Source of the DNA: Amylostereum areolatum
Lineage: Eukaryota; Basidiomycota; Agaricomycetes; Russulales; Stereaceae
DNA: 64,000 nt
NCBI GenBank assembly: GCA_012932865.1
Contig: SAXG01000017.1
Coordinates: 1 to 64,000, forward strand
Direction: 5' to 3'
In this document: positions 1-12,800 of the stretch, one piece after another
Layout of the letters: the number at the start of each line of letters is the position of its first letter
Numbering within the stretch: position 1 is the stretch's first letter
Made by a program: the position numbers and the translations under genes
The notes under the pieces: model-generated
Told to the model about the DNA's origin: nothing
Databases searched by the model: none
Seen by the model: the letters and a program-made list of their open reading frames with translations, nothing else

Positions 1-981
1 GGACCCCGATGGGACCCGGAGGGTACGCTCGTTTAATACCTGGGCATTCGCCTTCGCGCTAACCTCGAAATGCTGAAATAGCTCAACGTTGACGTGCCAG
101 AGGCCCTCGCTAATTTCTCCAAAAATCAGGGATCTACTCTCATATATATCTCCACCGGTAGCTTCAACCGGACTCTCCTTTCGTTCCGTCCTGATTACAT
201 TGCACCAACTGTCTTCGTCAGATTATGTCTTCGACGGAACTTCGCCCCTTATGTCCCTTCTGCTCACACAAATCCGCTCAATTTCTACGGCGTCACCAAG
301 CGCGATGGCGAGTTGCCGTGCTTGAGTAACAGGCGCACGCGCCGTGGTTCTACGAGTGCCTGTGTTTGAGCGGTGGTTCTTCGAATCCTGGAAAATATTT
401 GCTCACGATACCTCTTAGATACGGACCTGCCCCTTCCAACGCCGATTCCGCCGTGAACATCCTGCTGGATTGTTGTGCAAGACCAGTCGAAAGACGTACA
501 GAATGGATCACTATCAACTCGTTACCCCACCAATGTTCTTGACATCGCGTCCTCCTTGTCCGCCTACCCGTGTGTATTAACCTTGCTCCGGCCGCAGCCT
601 CCATCTTTCGATACGCAGCTCACACTCTGACCTGAAATTTTTCAACAGAGCTCCCCCCTGCGCGCGCGAAGACTCTGCCGCCCATCATGCTTACTCCGCC
701 GCAGAGCCATTCACAAAATACGAAATGTGTCTAGTGTTCGCTCGTATCCTTGGCCTGTCCCATGGTCACATCATCGCCGACGATGCGCCACCCGCCGTTC
801 TGAATAAGCCCATACTTTCTGTTCTATCCCTTTACTAATTGAACCTTGTTTAGCCGGTGCGACCCCTCGGCCCCGCGATACCCAACTTTATGTCCGAGAG
901 ACCGAAGATTTGGGCGTTGAAGGTGGACTGGGTACTGTCGGCTTCGAAGAGTGGTGGGAAGAACGGCTTCGCAAGACATGA
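1..981 (+). pseudogene. MAT2B/RmlD-like NAD(P)-dependent reductase, 5'-truncated and frameshifted
   Basis: The reading frames together spell the middle and C-terminal part of an extended short-chain reductase of the RmlD / methionine adenosyltransferase beta-subunit family. The Rossmann-fold strand and active-site region read ISTG-intron-DYVFDG, followed by a Tyr-x-x-x-Lys catalytic pair (YGVTK), then substrate-domain segments ending WWEERLRKT and a stop at 979-981. The N-terminal NAD(P)-binding glycine motif lies left of the window. Introns of about 50-60 nt begin near 167, 379, 572 and 805. The frame breaks at about 245-248 (a four-C run where five restore SPPYVPS), 315, 516 and 690, and each break is fixed by adding back one base. 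In animals the family regulates SAM synthetase; fungal members are poorly characterised. Family identity is fairly sure. Whether the gene is dead or the sequence is wrong is open. Confidence 0.6.
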
Positions 982-1639
982 AGAGTTTTTGCAGCTTTTT
1001 TCTCTCTTCCGACCGCCGCCAGCCGCCACCTGGCATTGAAAGAGAAGCCGAGGAAAAAGGAGAAGACCTGAGGGAACCAGGAAGACGCAACAACAAGGGA
1101 GAAGACAGAACGGGCAGAAGCCCGCCCGGGATTTGTATCATGACTGTATGTTCATAAATTTTCCATCATGCCATAGTAAGCCATGCGCCGTTGGTCCGTA
1201 GTCCAGTACAGTCTCATTACGACAAGCAATTTGGGCCACCCTTGTGTCGGAACCTCTTACCGAATGGACAGAACCTTGTATTTTTTCACGCGGTCGTATT
1301 CAATCCTCTCCGGACGGCGGACCTTGTTCCAGCTTCCCGCTCTCCCTGCCCCTTGCTATGCCTTTCGACCCGCAAAACAAACGGCACCCGCCGTGTCGAT
1401 CCGTGCCGTCGGATGTCTGAATACAGAATACTCTGCCCTCGTGCACGGACCGAGATCGACTACCGCCTGCACAAGACTCGGAGGTCGGCGAGAATAGATC
1501 GATAGGGCAAGATAACTAGGGTCTATTCCATTCAGCTAATCAGAAGACCTCGCCGGTGGATCCTTGAGCACAGAAAATGCGACCTGCATGATGCCGCGCA
1601 GTGGCCGCCAATCAATCCAAACAAACAACCGGTCGGTCA
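982..1639. other. Intergenic stretch, no supported gene
   Basis: This lies between two converging broken genes. Two overlapping forward frames of about 104 codons exist here (1183-1497 and 1191-1505), but neither shows a recognisable family, and no intron pattern extends them. I see nothing else. Confidence 0.4.
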
Positions 1640-3703
1640 TGCAAAATCATCGTGAGTCATGTCGACGCGTAAAGTTGAATGTAACCCGTCATGTAAATAC
1701 CTCCCCAGCACTTGGGCTCGACAAGGCGTGTTGCCGTAACCGGCCCCAGCGCCCCCCCACTCATCCGCGTCATCTATCGCGCTGTACCCCCACACCTCCT
1801 CGACCTCGTCCCATGCCGTCATCGGGTCGGGCAAGGGAGCCTCGTCTGGGTCCCCGTTCTGCATGATCAGGCGCACAAGGGTATTGCCGACCTTGCTGTG
1901 GGCTTAGCGGCCATGGCGACGGAGGCGTTTCGAGAGACCGAGCAAGTTGAGGACTTCGGCTCGGCCTTGTCGCAGGTCTTGGTAGGCGTAAAGCAGACTT
2001 GGAATCTGGTCTAAGCTATAAAGGCGGGAGAAGAGCGTGCCAAGCACAGCTGCGTCTTCAAATGCGTACTGCAGCAGTATTTGTTTGTTGGCTTAAATAA
2101 TTCGTGCAATCGAGTATCCTCAACGTTAGTGTTGGACTGGCAAGGCGGAAGAAAGATGTACCATTTACGGGTGTGCCGCCTCGCCGACGACGATGATGGA
2201 GCAGTGAGTCCACCCATTCCTCTGGCGGGGGAAGCATCGGAATAGCGCGAGTGTGTGAAATGCGCCGCACTCTCAAGGACATCTCGGAGTCTGGGATTCG
2301 GTCATTTTTCATTTCACGCTACGACGGAGGACACGCCCACCTTGGCTCTAGATCCAATCGTCCATCTTGAGGTCTGCGACGGGTATAACGCGGTCCCAAC
2401 TCTCAGGCGCGTCTGACACTTCCGATGACCAGATGTGCATGCTGTACTCGGTGTTATCGCGCTAAAAACCCAGAGAAAATTCAGCGCGAGCACCAACGCA
2501 CGAGAAGGGCGTCAAGTGCGCTTACAATGGGATAGCCTTATCAAGGGAACGATCGTCAGTATGCGAGAGTCGCCGTGAAATATACGGAGGCGTACCCCAA
2601 TCGACCGATTGGTGCCCACCCACCAAGTCCAATGCTCAAAAACGAATTCGTGGCAGGGGCCAAGGAGGCATATTTTTTCAATTTGTCCGCCGTAACGTCC
2701 CCGTTGTATACACTCATCGTGGCAGGTCTTGTCGACACCTGAGGATCGACCACTGCCGGACAATACCCGATGGCCCTCAGCACCGATGACAACGTCGGCG
2801 GTGAGATTTCGCCCGTCGAAGCGTCACCGTCGGTCTAACGCGCTTGCTCGGAGGTACAGGAGAACCGTCAGATTCGGACTCTGGTGGAGGCGTCACTTTC
2901 TTGACACAAACACCGGTTGTGACCGGACGCCGACTGAGGGGGCATGCTGTTGTATCGCATCGCGTAGGTCGCAATATTTTAAGGTCAGGAGACATTACAA
3001 TGAGGGCGAGATCAACACGTTTTGACAAGGTCATGTCGCAGGAGGTTGGTCTGACGGCATGAGAGGTACGCACATGCATTGCGTAGTACGGCACGTCCAG
3101 GTCGGCGAGGATGTCTTTATGCACATGCATGATTCCAACGTCTGCGCCGGTGTTCACTGCCACGGGAGAAACCCATTTAAATCAGTACCAGTCGTCTGCG
3201 GGTCATCCACGCTGTGCTACGCCCTTGACCGAGCGACAGAAGGGATATGGTAAACTCACGATTCGCAAGAGAGACGTCGATGATTTGGGCGCCTTTTGCC
3301 TCGAGACGTGGAGGAGACCCCAGTGCTTCATGATGCGGCCGAGTTGGGCGTTACGGCGACTCCGCTTCCCGTTAGGGGATCGCGGGTTGATTTTTCAAGC
3401 ACTGGACGCGATGGCCTCCGACGCTAGTGCGTATGCTGTCGCAAGGCCAGCGATACCTAGACGGGGGCAAGGTCGGGTCAGGTAGGAGCGGTCAATAAGA
3501 GAAAAGATACGCCCGCCGCCAACGATGACAAAATCGATTGGATAGTCCGCTTTCCTTTCTTCAGGGCCGGAGGGCGGTGATGCAGCACTGTTGCGGAAAG
3601 GATTGGCATGATTGGAAGGAGACTCGTGAGATGAGCGCCAGAAGGATGATTGCATAGAGACAGATCTAGATATGGGAGGGCTAGAGCGACCGGACAAGCG
3701 CAT
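1640..3703 (-). pseudogene. Salicylate-hydroxylase-like FAD monooxygenase, multiply frameshifted
   Basis: Read right to left, the strand encodes a class A flavoprotein monooxygenase. The N-terminal dinucleotide-binding segment is DFVIVGGG-intron-GIAGLATAYAL, near 3450-3560. It is followed by a segment reading TGSGVAVTPNSA, a middle part with ADVVIGAEG (the second FAD/NADPH motif, near 2780), and a C-terminal part with an RLYSLDQIPSLLYAYQDLRQ stretch near 1960-2020, typical of the helix after the GD motif. Substrates in the family are salicylate, other phenols, kynurenine and similar aromatics; the reaction is NADPH-dependent ring hydroxylation. Frames switch repeatedly, at about 3435, 3400, 3350 and several places between 2800 and 1900. 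The start is uncertain: ATG at 3703 or 3655. A weak TATA-like sequence sits near 3770. Product family is well supported; exact exons are not. Confidence 0.6.
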
Positions 3704-4269
3704 GGCGTACGCTGGATGGGGGAGAGAGGAGGAAGGGGGGAAGTTGGTAACCCTGGGGGAAGTGGGGTGTATATAAGACCGTGGAATCGACAGCAAAGCG
3801 TGTTGGCGGTTAAGTAGTAACGAAAGGCAAAAAGAAGATTGCCGCGCAGGGCAACAAGAAGGCCGCAGGCCCAGCGGGCAAGGGCTGGAACTGGTTCGGG
3901 AGGGTAATTTCGGTGTAGCGTCTGTTGTAACGTGCACATCAGAAGCAGAACCGCCCCGGGGTTTTCGATCGGAGCATATGTTCCCAGCGTTCCGCGATTT
4001 GACTGAGTTTGGTTGTGCAGTGCTCGAGGTCCATCGAGCCACGCAACGAGGGTAGAAACTGCAAGGCGGCCGAGGCGAAGGGTTTGAAATGATTGGTTTA
4101 CAACGCGACGGTCAACGAGTTCAATAGACAAAACGACTCGGTCAAGCAACTTGTCTTTCGCGAACATTCAACGGCATACCCCGATACCAGGTACAACACG
4201 TGTCCACGCGCGCTCATGACATCAACACCGCGATCGACGCACTCAGCGAACCGTCCCGTTGTATTTCTT

Positions 4270-5590
4270 CTCTACTGCTCAAACACCCGGTCCTTGATCA
4301 CCCACGGCATATTGTACCACAGCCGTCGCTCGAATACAAGGTATTCCACCACCGCCTTGGGCACCGTCTGTCCCGCTTCTTCACTGGCTTTCCCGCTCGG
4401 TTGTATACATGCAAAGTCTAAACGCCTCAATATCAGAGGCCGATCATGACGCACCAAAAGAAACTCACCTGTACGTATCAAACTTTACCAACGCATGCAC
4501 CAACAAACGATTCCCGTCTTCGGCTCCTGTCTGCTGTAGTTTGCCGGTGTCGCGCGAATGCTGACAATCTCTACCGGACTCCGGATTCCATGCAGCTTCC
4601 ATCTGTACGTGTTCGAAGACTCGCGGAAGCGCTTGGTTCGCTCAGCGCTGATTCCGCGTACTCATCCCGTGTGAGCTCCTTCAACTTTTTAGGATTACCT
4701 CTGAAAAAAAAGTGCACGTGGCGATGGCAGAACGAAGCAACGCGGCGAAGGAACTTACTCGGCCATTGCGGTGTTCGCCGCGGTGTAGATATCCAAAAAG
4801 TTTGCGCGCAAAGGCGCGACCCTTTTCCCTGCTTGTGGACCTCCACTGGAATATTTGGAACGATCGTGGCGATTTGGTGGGGAAGAATGACGTTTTGGCG
4901 AGCTGGTACATGCTATAGAGCAGAATAATTCTTTGGCCCTATGCAACGCTAACCGCACTCACCCCTGGACGTTTTTGTACCAGTTCAACGTGTTGTCCCA
5001 CATGAGTCCCAAACGCTCCTTCACAGAAGCATCTTTAGCTCGAAGAGCAGACTTCGGAATTTGGACATCTTCCTTTGGAAAAGAACGTCAGCTCTGGATA
5101 GAAAAAATGCTAGTGCAAGGCGCAAGGGACTAGAGAGCAGCCCGCACATAACTCCGGGAGAAGGAATTCTGGTTCAAAAGCCGCCATGCGTCCAAAAGAC
5201 ACCAGACATATTCGCACAGCTATGGGATGGAGTGCGTACACACCTAACGTTTCGATCCGTTATTCCAGACATCCGCGGGCATCTGATCCTCCATTCGTAA
5301 CATCCTGTCCAGGTTGTCCAGCATTTCCTCCTCGCCTATCTCGGCTTCGTCCTGTGGCTTCCGTTTGACTGCGACTGCATTCCGCGTGCAGCGGGACGAA
5401 TGAAAGAACCATGCGCCGAGGATCCTCGAAGGGCAGACCGGTACCTCTGAGGTTAAGGGACGCGCAGAAAAAGGTGCCGAAGGAGTAGAGAGGGACCAGA
5501 GGAGCGCAGACACCGTCGGCGAACGGTGTGGAGAAATGGACGCGCGCGCCCGTCGATTTGACCGGCCGAATGGGCTGCTTTGACAGACAT
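4270..5590 (-). pseudogene. Unrecognised, probably mitochondrial protein, frameshifted
   Basis: I do not recognise the family. Minus-strand segments are clearly coding. The first (about 5590-5245) is rich in Arg/Ser with an FFHSSR element that looks like a mitochondrial presequence, then an acidic helix. After an intron comes a segment with LGLMWDNTLNWYKNVQ (about 4975-5030). A further intron leads to a Pro/Ile/Val-rich stretch (HQIATIVPNIPVEVHKQ, about 4840-4900), then NPKKLKELTRDEYAESAL and a C-terminal part ending PWVIKDRVFEQ with a stop at about 4270. Frames change near 5480, 5090, 4800 and 4630, each by one base. The ATG at 5590 is the likeliest start, and it is divergent from the CHCH gene 295 bp away. 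Function unknown; a mitochondrial role is inference from the N-terminus and the neighbour. Confidence 0.4.
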
Positions 5591-5884
5591 GCGAGAGAGA
5601 CAACGATTAGGTTAGAATATAGGAGTAGAAAGAGTAGAATGCCGACGCCGAAGGTTGGTAGCTACTAGGGACAATGTACGCGCTCGCTGGCGAATGTTGG
5701 GCGAACGCAGTCGACGCGGCTCCGAGATTTCGCGGGTCGGCGCACCACGTGATTCTCCCACCTGCCGCGGCGGATTGGCCAGCAAAGCCGACTCAGCGAG
5801 CCGAGCTCGAAAGTCTGCGTGTCTTGTTCCGAGTCTTTCCACTGTCCAGTCATCCACCAACTTCGCGACCACATTCTATACACG

Positions 5885-6442
5885 ATGGCCGTACGTCTCT
5901 CATCTTTCATATATCTCAGCGAGCCCGTATTTACTTTTCCTACAGCGCCAATCGCGTTCCCGTCCTACCGCTTCCCGCGCGGCACCCCCGCCCACTAGCA
6001 CTCAGTCGCGCGGTGCGGCAACAGCGGCTTACCCCCATCAAGCTTCGCATGCGCCTCCGCGCCTGCACCCCCGCACGCGGCAATTCACCCACCCGCGCAG
6101 GCTCAGAGCCAGTTCCTGGCATGCTTGCCCAGATGGCCGCCACCGCTGGCTCCGTCGCCGTCGGTTCAACTATCGGTCACGGTATTTCAAGCATGCTCTT
6201 TGGGGGAGGAGGCACTCGGCCCCGGTAGAACACCGGTGCAGCAACACAGGCACCCTCTAGCTCGTTTGCAGCCCCCAGCTGCGAAATCCGGCGAAAGAGT
6301 TTACGAAGTGCTTGGACAAGGCGGACATTCGAGCTGTTCGTGGTATTTGGAGCAGCTGAGGCCGTGAGTTGCTTCTTTCTTCTTCCATATACAGAGGTCT
6401 CACGATTCGTGACAGTGCCAGGCCGCTGCTGCGCCGTACTAG
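5885..6442 (+). pseudogene. CHCH-domain mitochondrial protein (CHCHD2/Mic17-like), frameshifted
   Basis: The first exon is only ATGGCC, followed by a 50-nt intron, as in CHCHD2/CHCHD10-type genes (MA-RQSRSRP...). An Ala/Pro-rich low-complexity segment follows, then the conserved hydrophobic block GMLAQMAATAGSVAVGSTIG ending in a glycine-rich SSMLFGGGG. The end carries the cysteines of a CHCH fold: SCEI, KEFTKCLDKAD, SCSWYLEQL and, after an intron, CQAAAAPY with stop 6440-6442. Twin CX9C proteins of this family sit in the mitochondrial intermembrane space and depend on Mia40. The frame is lost near 6060, 6110, 6288, 6331 and 6360. At 6288 one extra C in the CCGG run restores CEIPAKEF. Identity is strong; the breaks look like base-call errors. 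Confidence 0.6.
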
Positions 6443-7074
6443 GGCTGTTGGAGAGCGCATAGGGTTTTGGAGGGGATAGCTGGATGTAGGCCCGTATGTG
6501 GCACGTACACTAGTGCAATCTAATATCTCTTCACCCTTCACCTGTGTCTAATGCCGTGGTACACTAAGCTGTGAGTATCTCAGGACGGGTTCAGTCCCTT
6601 TCCAATGTGGATTCAGAGAATATACGTCACGAACCCCACCAGAGGTTTCGCCCCTTCGCGTCTCTCAAGCATCAATATCCAACACCGCCTTTTCTAGCAA
6701 TGGGGTATATGGGTAGCACTGGCAGAAGGCAGGTACTCAGATGGGTTTTGTACACCGGCTATCGTCTCGATCACGTGATGCAGTGAATATGGTTGAGGAA
6801 CGAAGTTCACAAAATCACCGCGACATCCTCTCACTCGCCAATCGACCACGCAAATGTTTCCTGGTACTACCTGCTTCCATGTGACTTTCTGTAGCCTGAG
6901 ACCTTTAGACCTGAAATGCAGGTGCTTACCTGCTGGTAACTGGCGACTCACCACTGAAATCATTTGGAAATCATGCTCGCTCGGCGGTCGCCGACCGTGG
7001 AAGCCGACCCAGGGCGGTCATATGGACGTCCACCTCTTCCACAGCGTCAATAATCTGTACACAATTACCTTGCC
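6443..7074. other. Intergenic region upstream of the aldehyde dehydrogenase
   Basis: No supported gene. Short frames on both strands show no family, and no consistent splice pattern joins them. The last part should hold the promoter of the aldehyde dehydrogenase, but I see no clear TATA box. Confidence 0.4.
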
Positions 7075-9399
7075 ATGTCCATTCCAGAATACAAGCCAAC
7101 CCCCCTGGAAGCCATACCGCTCGTACGCTCGTCTCCTTTTAATGCCCCATACGTCGTTTATGTCTCGTTAGATCCGCGAGGACCTAGGAAAAGCGTTCAA
7201 GTCAGGCAAAGCTAGGCCCGTTGCGTTCCGTAAAGACCAGCTCCTTTCCCTTGCATACCTCGTTAAAGACAACCTCCCCCGCCTCAAGGATGCGCTCGCA
7301 GCGGACCTTGGACGACCACATCTCGAGACGGACATGTGCGTGCGACTACTGTTCACTCATGGTTCCGGCCTTTACGCCCTTCCCACTCAGTCTCGAAAGC
7401 GGGCCTACTCTCGGGGAGATAAAGCAAGCCTTTTCTAACGTCGCGAAATGGGCCAAGACCGAGTCTGCGCCTTTCTCGTTGAACTACTTTGCTATGAAGC
7501 CGAAGATCAGGAAGGAGCCCAAAGGCGTTGTCCTTGTGATCGTCCCATTCAACTACCCAATCCTCTTATCTCTCAGTCCATTGGTGGGTGTTCCAGTTCA
7601 TCATTTATTGACCTGCTAATTTAACGTGTGGGTAAAGGCGGGGGCTATCGCGGCCGGGAACGCGTGTGTGATCAAACCGTCTGAGTTGTGCCCCGCCTTT
7701 AGCGCTTTACTAGCGGAGCTCGTGCCCCAATACCTCGACAATGACCTTTATCGCGTGGTCAACGGTGCTATTCCTGAAACTACGAAAGTGCGCGTGCTTC
7801 ATATACCGCATAATGAATACCAGGGCTCACATACGTTCCACAGCTTCTGGAACTCCAATGGGACCATAGTACGTCCTTTTCCCGGTTGCAGACTCTGAAT
7901 TATGTGGCTGATTCCTAGGTGCAGTTTTGTTCACAGGAAGTGGTAGGATTGCACGCATCGTCCTTGCCGCCGCAGCGAAGACACTTTCGCCTGTTTCCAC
8001 CGAGGTATGTCCGGTCACACTCGAGCACAGACAATGTACTCATGATATAATGCAGCTAGGTGGCAAGTCTCCATGCATCATTGACCCTGGATGTGATCTG
8101 AAAACCGCTGCAAGGCGGATCATGTGGGGAAAGACTGCAAACGCGGGCCAGGTCGGTTGCTGTCGCGCTATATACATACTAAGGCTTAACAATATTGCAG
8201 ACTTGCACTGCTCCCGACTATGTGATTGTGCCAAAAAGCTTCCAAGACACATTCGTCAAGGCCTGCGTAGACGTGTATGTGGCTAATCCGCCATCTCTGC
8301 TAGCAAATCCTTGATTTCATGTAGATTGAAAGAGTTCTACCCCAAGGGCGCGGAAAACTCAGACTCGTATTCGCGTGTCATTTCGACTGCTCACACAGAA
8401 CGTATCAAAAGCATGATCGAAAACACCAAAGGGAAGATCGCATACGGAGGTGCCTCGAACGTGGAAAAGAAGTTCTGTGAACCCACCATTGTCACTGACG
8501 TTCAAATGGACGACTCTACCATGACAGGGTAATATGTCCTTGTATTACATTTTACTCGCACTCACATTCACACCTGCAGAGAGATTTTCGGTCCTGTGTT
8601 ACCCGTAATCCCAGTGGAGACACTGGACGACGCGATTGACTTGGTCAACTCCCGGTGAGCATTCACGATTGAGGCGTATATGCGTGCCCTTATTTTCTCT
8701 AGTGACCATCCTCTTGCGTTGTACGTCTTCACGAAGAGCGAGACTTTGAAACAAAAAGGTGTGCTAAACATGTATGGTGTTTACTAGTCAGTCACGCTAA
8801 GTTGTTGAGTCTTCAATAACACGCAAAGTGGAGGTGCGTTGGCCAACGAAGTTGTTCTTCAGGTTACAGGTTCGCAATTCCTCTTATTACCTCTCGATCT
8901 GCAACGACCTATACTTTTCAACAGCGGACGGCATTCCTTTCGGTGGCATTGGACCTAGTGGATGTACGTCTGCGCCATTGAGATCGAAACGCTTGGCTAG
9001 GAACTAACTGCCGGTCCAGCTGGGAGCCACACAGGCAAATATACCTTCGACATGTTCACTCACCTCCGTCCGACATTGGACAACCCTAGCTGGTACAGCT
9101 TCTCTTCGTCGCCCTTCTAACAAGCAGTGTTTGATCTCTCGTTTGAAGGCTCGATTATGTCATGGGTGGTCGCTTCCCACCATTCACAGTATGTTCTCAC
9201 AAAACGTCTGCCATGTTTTTTGACGTTGACATTCGCATAGCCGCAATCCACCAAGCTGGTGACGTCCATGACCATACCGTCATTCCCTGCGCGCAAGCAG
9301 CCAGGTGGGAATAGGTGGGGTCCTTGGTTCGCCGCGGCACTCGTCGTTGCCCTTTCGTCCGCAGGACTGACTATGTTTGTTCGCCGGCGTGTTGCTTAG
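7075..9399 (+). CDS. Fatty aldehyde dehydrogenase, ALDH3 type, tail-anchored
   Basis: Oxidises long-chain aldehydes to acids with NAD(P)+. The coding sequence is cut by about 15 introns of 45-60 nt and reads through without a frame break. Exon 1 starts MSIPEYKPTPLEAIPL; the next opens IREDLGKAFKSGK. The cofactor region reads VVLVIVPFNYPILLSLSPL and NACVIKPSELCPAF. The general-base glutamate precedes LGGKSP (about 8056), and the catalytic cysteine is in NAGQTCTAPDY (about 8145-8215). The C-terminal catalytic-fold motif EIFGPVLPV is at 8583, and the last domain has DGIPFGGIGPSG. The end is a hydrophobic helix (WFAAALVVALSSAGLTMF) followed by RRRVA, a tail anchor like those of yeast Hfd1 and human ALDH3A2, which sit in mitochondrial outer or ER membranes. 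Stop TAG is at 9397-9399. High confidence in family; subcellular site is inferred. Confidence 0.92.
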
Positions 9400-9816
9400 G
9401 AAGTAGTGTTACTTGACGGGACAGACGTGCGGGAGAAGCTTCGAGGAGGTCGTTTCGGACTCAATGCTGATCGATGATTTACTACTTGAATCACTACTGT
9501 CTTCTTGTTCTTGTGTTTGTATTCTCGGACCGTACCCTCCTTTTTGCTTTTGCGGATGCACTTGAATATTGGAACCAGTGGGTGCGGCTATGCGGCCCGG
9601 TCGCTTTCATTTCAGTAGCATGTTTCAACGCGTTTCGTGACTTTCGTCACCAACGACCTCCACTGCAACTCCTCTCAACAGCGCGTTGCTTCCCAGTGTG
9701 TTAGCCCTCGAGCGCGTGTTGGAGCTCTCTTTGTACCCCCCCTTTCAACACAGTACATAATTGCAACAGTTTCACGTTTTACAGTTACGGCCCACACGGC
9801 TGGGTTTGCTTGAACA
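9400..9816. other. Intergenic region, ALDH 3' end to SYG1 promoter
   Basis: About 415 bp between two genes read in the same direction. The short frames inside have no recognisable product. I see no clear promoter motif. Confidence 0.4.
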
Positions 9817-12800
9817 ATGAAGTTTGCCCGGTAAGGCCGCAGAAACCCCGAACTATGCCGCACCAGCTGAAGTCATTCATTTTGTTTAGGTATCTTGATG
9901 ATGCACTAGTAAGCTATTGCATAATCCTCCTACGTGTACCTTTTAGGACCTTGCGAGCTGAACCTGCACCTAGACCCCGGAATGGAAGCGCGCTTACATG
10001 TAAGTTTGCATGCACCTTTCATGATGATATCATATCCAACTAAGTACCAGAGACTATCGTGGGCTGAAGAAACGTATCACTGCCGTACGACGCGCACAGG
10101 AAAACGCCGAAGAAGAAAACTCGTCCGATCGAGATCCTGAGGTGTCCGACGGCGTCCCAACGACAGCGACTGGGTTTCTTACCTCAAAAAAAGGCGAATA
10201 CGACCCCACGTTAGTGGCAGAAATTTCTGAAGAAGGTTTTACCCCTGTGGCAAGTTCCTCGAGCGCAAAGAATGGTGATGTGCCCAAGGACTCCGCCCCA
10301 ACGGGTGCAGCTTCCGATAGCGAAGAAGACGTCAAGGAGGCGGCCAGCCCTGTATCCCTCACCTCACCGTCAAAGACGGATATGGCTGGGAAGGTCCGGT
10401 GTTCTGTCCTAGTCTCTGCAAGGTTCCTTATGTGTTTTTGCAGGTAACATTCTCTCACACTGATCAACACGGCGTTGTGCGGGAGTCTACGCCAAGCGGT
10501 GTGCAAGGACATGCCACTGGGACGCCCTCGAGGATTCTGAACGTGGTTCGACGACGGTCGGGCTCTCAAGGTGTCTGCTGCATTCTCGTCAACGTGGTAT
10601 CGGATGCTTTCTCATTCTGTCTCTTTCAGTTCACAGGTCAATGTCCTCACGGACATCCTTCAACTCCACACCTTCCAGCGCGGTCACGTTAGCAGGTCTC
10701 CTTGAGAATATGTCGTCTGTGCAACTTGCATTTTTCAGCAAGCTCGACCGCGAACTCGATAAGGTCGAGCAATTTTACATCGCCCGAGAAACTGAAGCAA
10801 AGGAGCGTAGCGCCATCCTTCGTACTCAGCTCACCGAACTCAAAGACCACCGCCGGCTATATCATGTTAGTCATAATTTTATCCATATAGCTCGGCCTAT
10901 TAAGCATTCGACCCTTCTCAGGAACTACACTCAAACAGTATCAAAAAATGGGCGAGTGCTATCCTGCCCTCTTCGGCTGAGCGCTCCTCCGAGGCCGCAA
11001 GCAGGAAGTTCTATCAACTTACTGGACGAGCACGACGTAAGATCCAGCGGCGCCCCAAGGCTGAGGGAAGCAGAGAAGTTGACCTTGAGATGGATCTTGC
11101 GGCACCCGATGGCACGAAGACCCCACGAACCCAGGCGCGGGAGGAGCATACCATGTCTAAATTCAGGCTGGACCCGGACGAGTATCAGCGAGCTCGGAAA
11201 AGGCTGAAAAAGGCCGTGCTGGAATATTATCGTGGTCTGGAAACCTTGAACAACTATCGCGTGAGTGTGCTCACCCATACGGCCTGAATGAATCGACATG
11301 ACTTGACGTTGACTTACAGATTCTGAACCTCACGGGCTTCCGAAAAGCTTTAAAGAAGTTCGAAAAGGCGACCAAGGTCTGTCTCACCATGCCTCATCTG
11401 GCCTACCGTGCCTGACGGAGGGAAAGATCCCTGTTCAAGAAGTTTATATGAAGGAGAAGGTATATAATACATGCACGCCCAATGACCCGATCTCATACAC
11501 GAATAAAATCTACCTAGGTGGATACCTCAGCATTCTCCTCGGGAGATATCGTCCAGCAAATATCAAAGGATATGGAGGACCAGTTTGCTGCTCGTTTCGG
11601 TGCGCTGCGATGTCGTTCCTTTCTAGCTCCAACCGGCATCTAATTGTGGTCAGCTCGAGGAGACAAGAAGAGGGCCATGGTCAGGCTCCGTGCACTGTCC
11701 TCCCACAAAAGTCACCATTACAGTACTTTTCGCACGGGTCTCGCCCTCGGACTGGCTATTCCAGCATTTGCATATGGTTTGTATGAAAGTGAGTCCGTTG
11801 CATCTATGCTTATCGTAAGATGATAATGTTCACTATGTTGTAGGCTTCCAACTCAACACACGATCCGAAATACCGGCATGGGAAATTCTTATCTTTATAT
11901 ACGGTGCTCTGCTGGTCCCAGTCTTGTTCGTATTGCTCATCGGGGTCAATCTTCTGGTTTGGAATCGAGCTAGGATCAACTACGTGTTCATATTCGGTGA
12001 GGCGCCTTCCCTTTCCGCTGACCACTGCTGATACCGCTCCCTTGCAGAGATCGACGTCCGAAGCGCACTTGATCATCGTGAATATTTCGAGGTATACATA
12101 CCTCTGTCTCGCTACAAGTTTGCGGTAATCCATCCTTCTCTAGATTCCTGCCATACTGTTGTCGACCCTCTGCTATGCCTTCTGGCTCTCATTTGCTCGC
12201 ATCGGGACGAACTCTGTTGCATCTACCACATGGCCGGCAATATGGCTACTATTCACATTCCTCATGATGGTCAACCCTCTTCCGATTTTTTCAAGGAGTA
12301 GCAGATGGTGGTTTATCAGGAATGTCGCAAGGTTGCTGACTAGCGGCGCCCACCGTGTCGAGGTACAGTCAATCCACTACTTATACGTATTTATACTTTA
12401 CCTCAACTTTCTTCATTCAGTTCACGGATTTCTGGCTCGGGTGCGTCTTGCTCACCAGGGTCCTGTGTCGGAGCTAACATGACAGTAGGGACCAATTTTG
12501 TTCACTTATTTTCACCTTAGGGAACCTTTATCTTGTCGTTTGCGCCTATGTAGTCGGCTTTGATGGCGATATATCGCAACAATGTTCCAAGCCTCGACAT
12601 TGGGGCGTTCCTTTCGTCTTATCCTCCTTGCCTCTTCTCGTCCGTCTGGTCCAGAGTGTCAAACGTTATATTGACTCAAAACTTATCACTCACCTTATTA
12701 ACGTGAGCCATATCCCTCGGCCCGTTCTCTATATTCTATCATGCCTGTTAACTTCTAGGGTGGAAAATATGGGATGGGAATCGTGTACTATCTTTGCTAT

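Noticed and set aside
5655..6260. 201-codon forward frame near the CHCH gene
   Set aside because: It begins upstream of the true ATG and reads through the first intron; only the central part is the CHCH protein in one of several frames.
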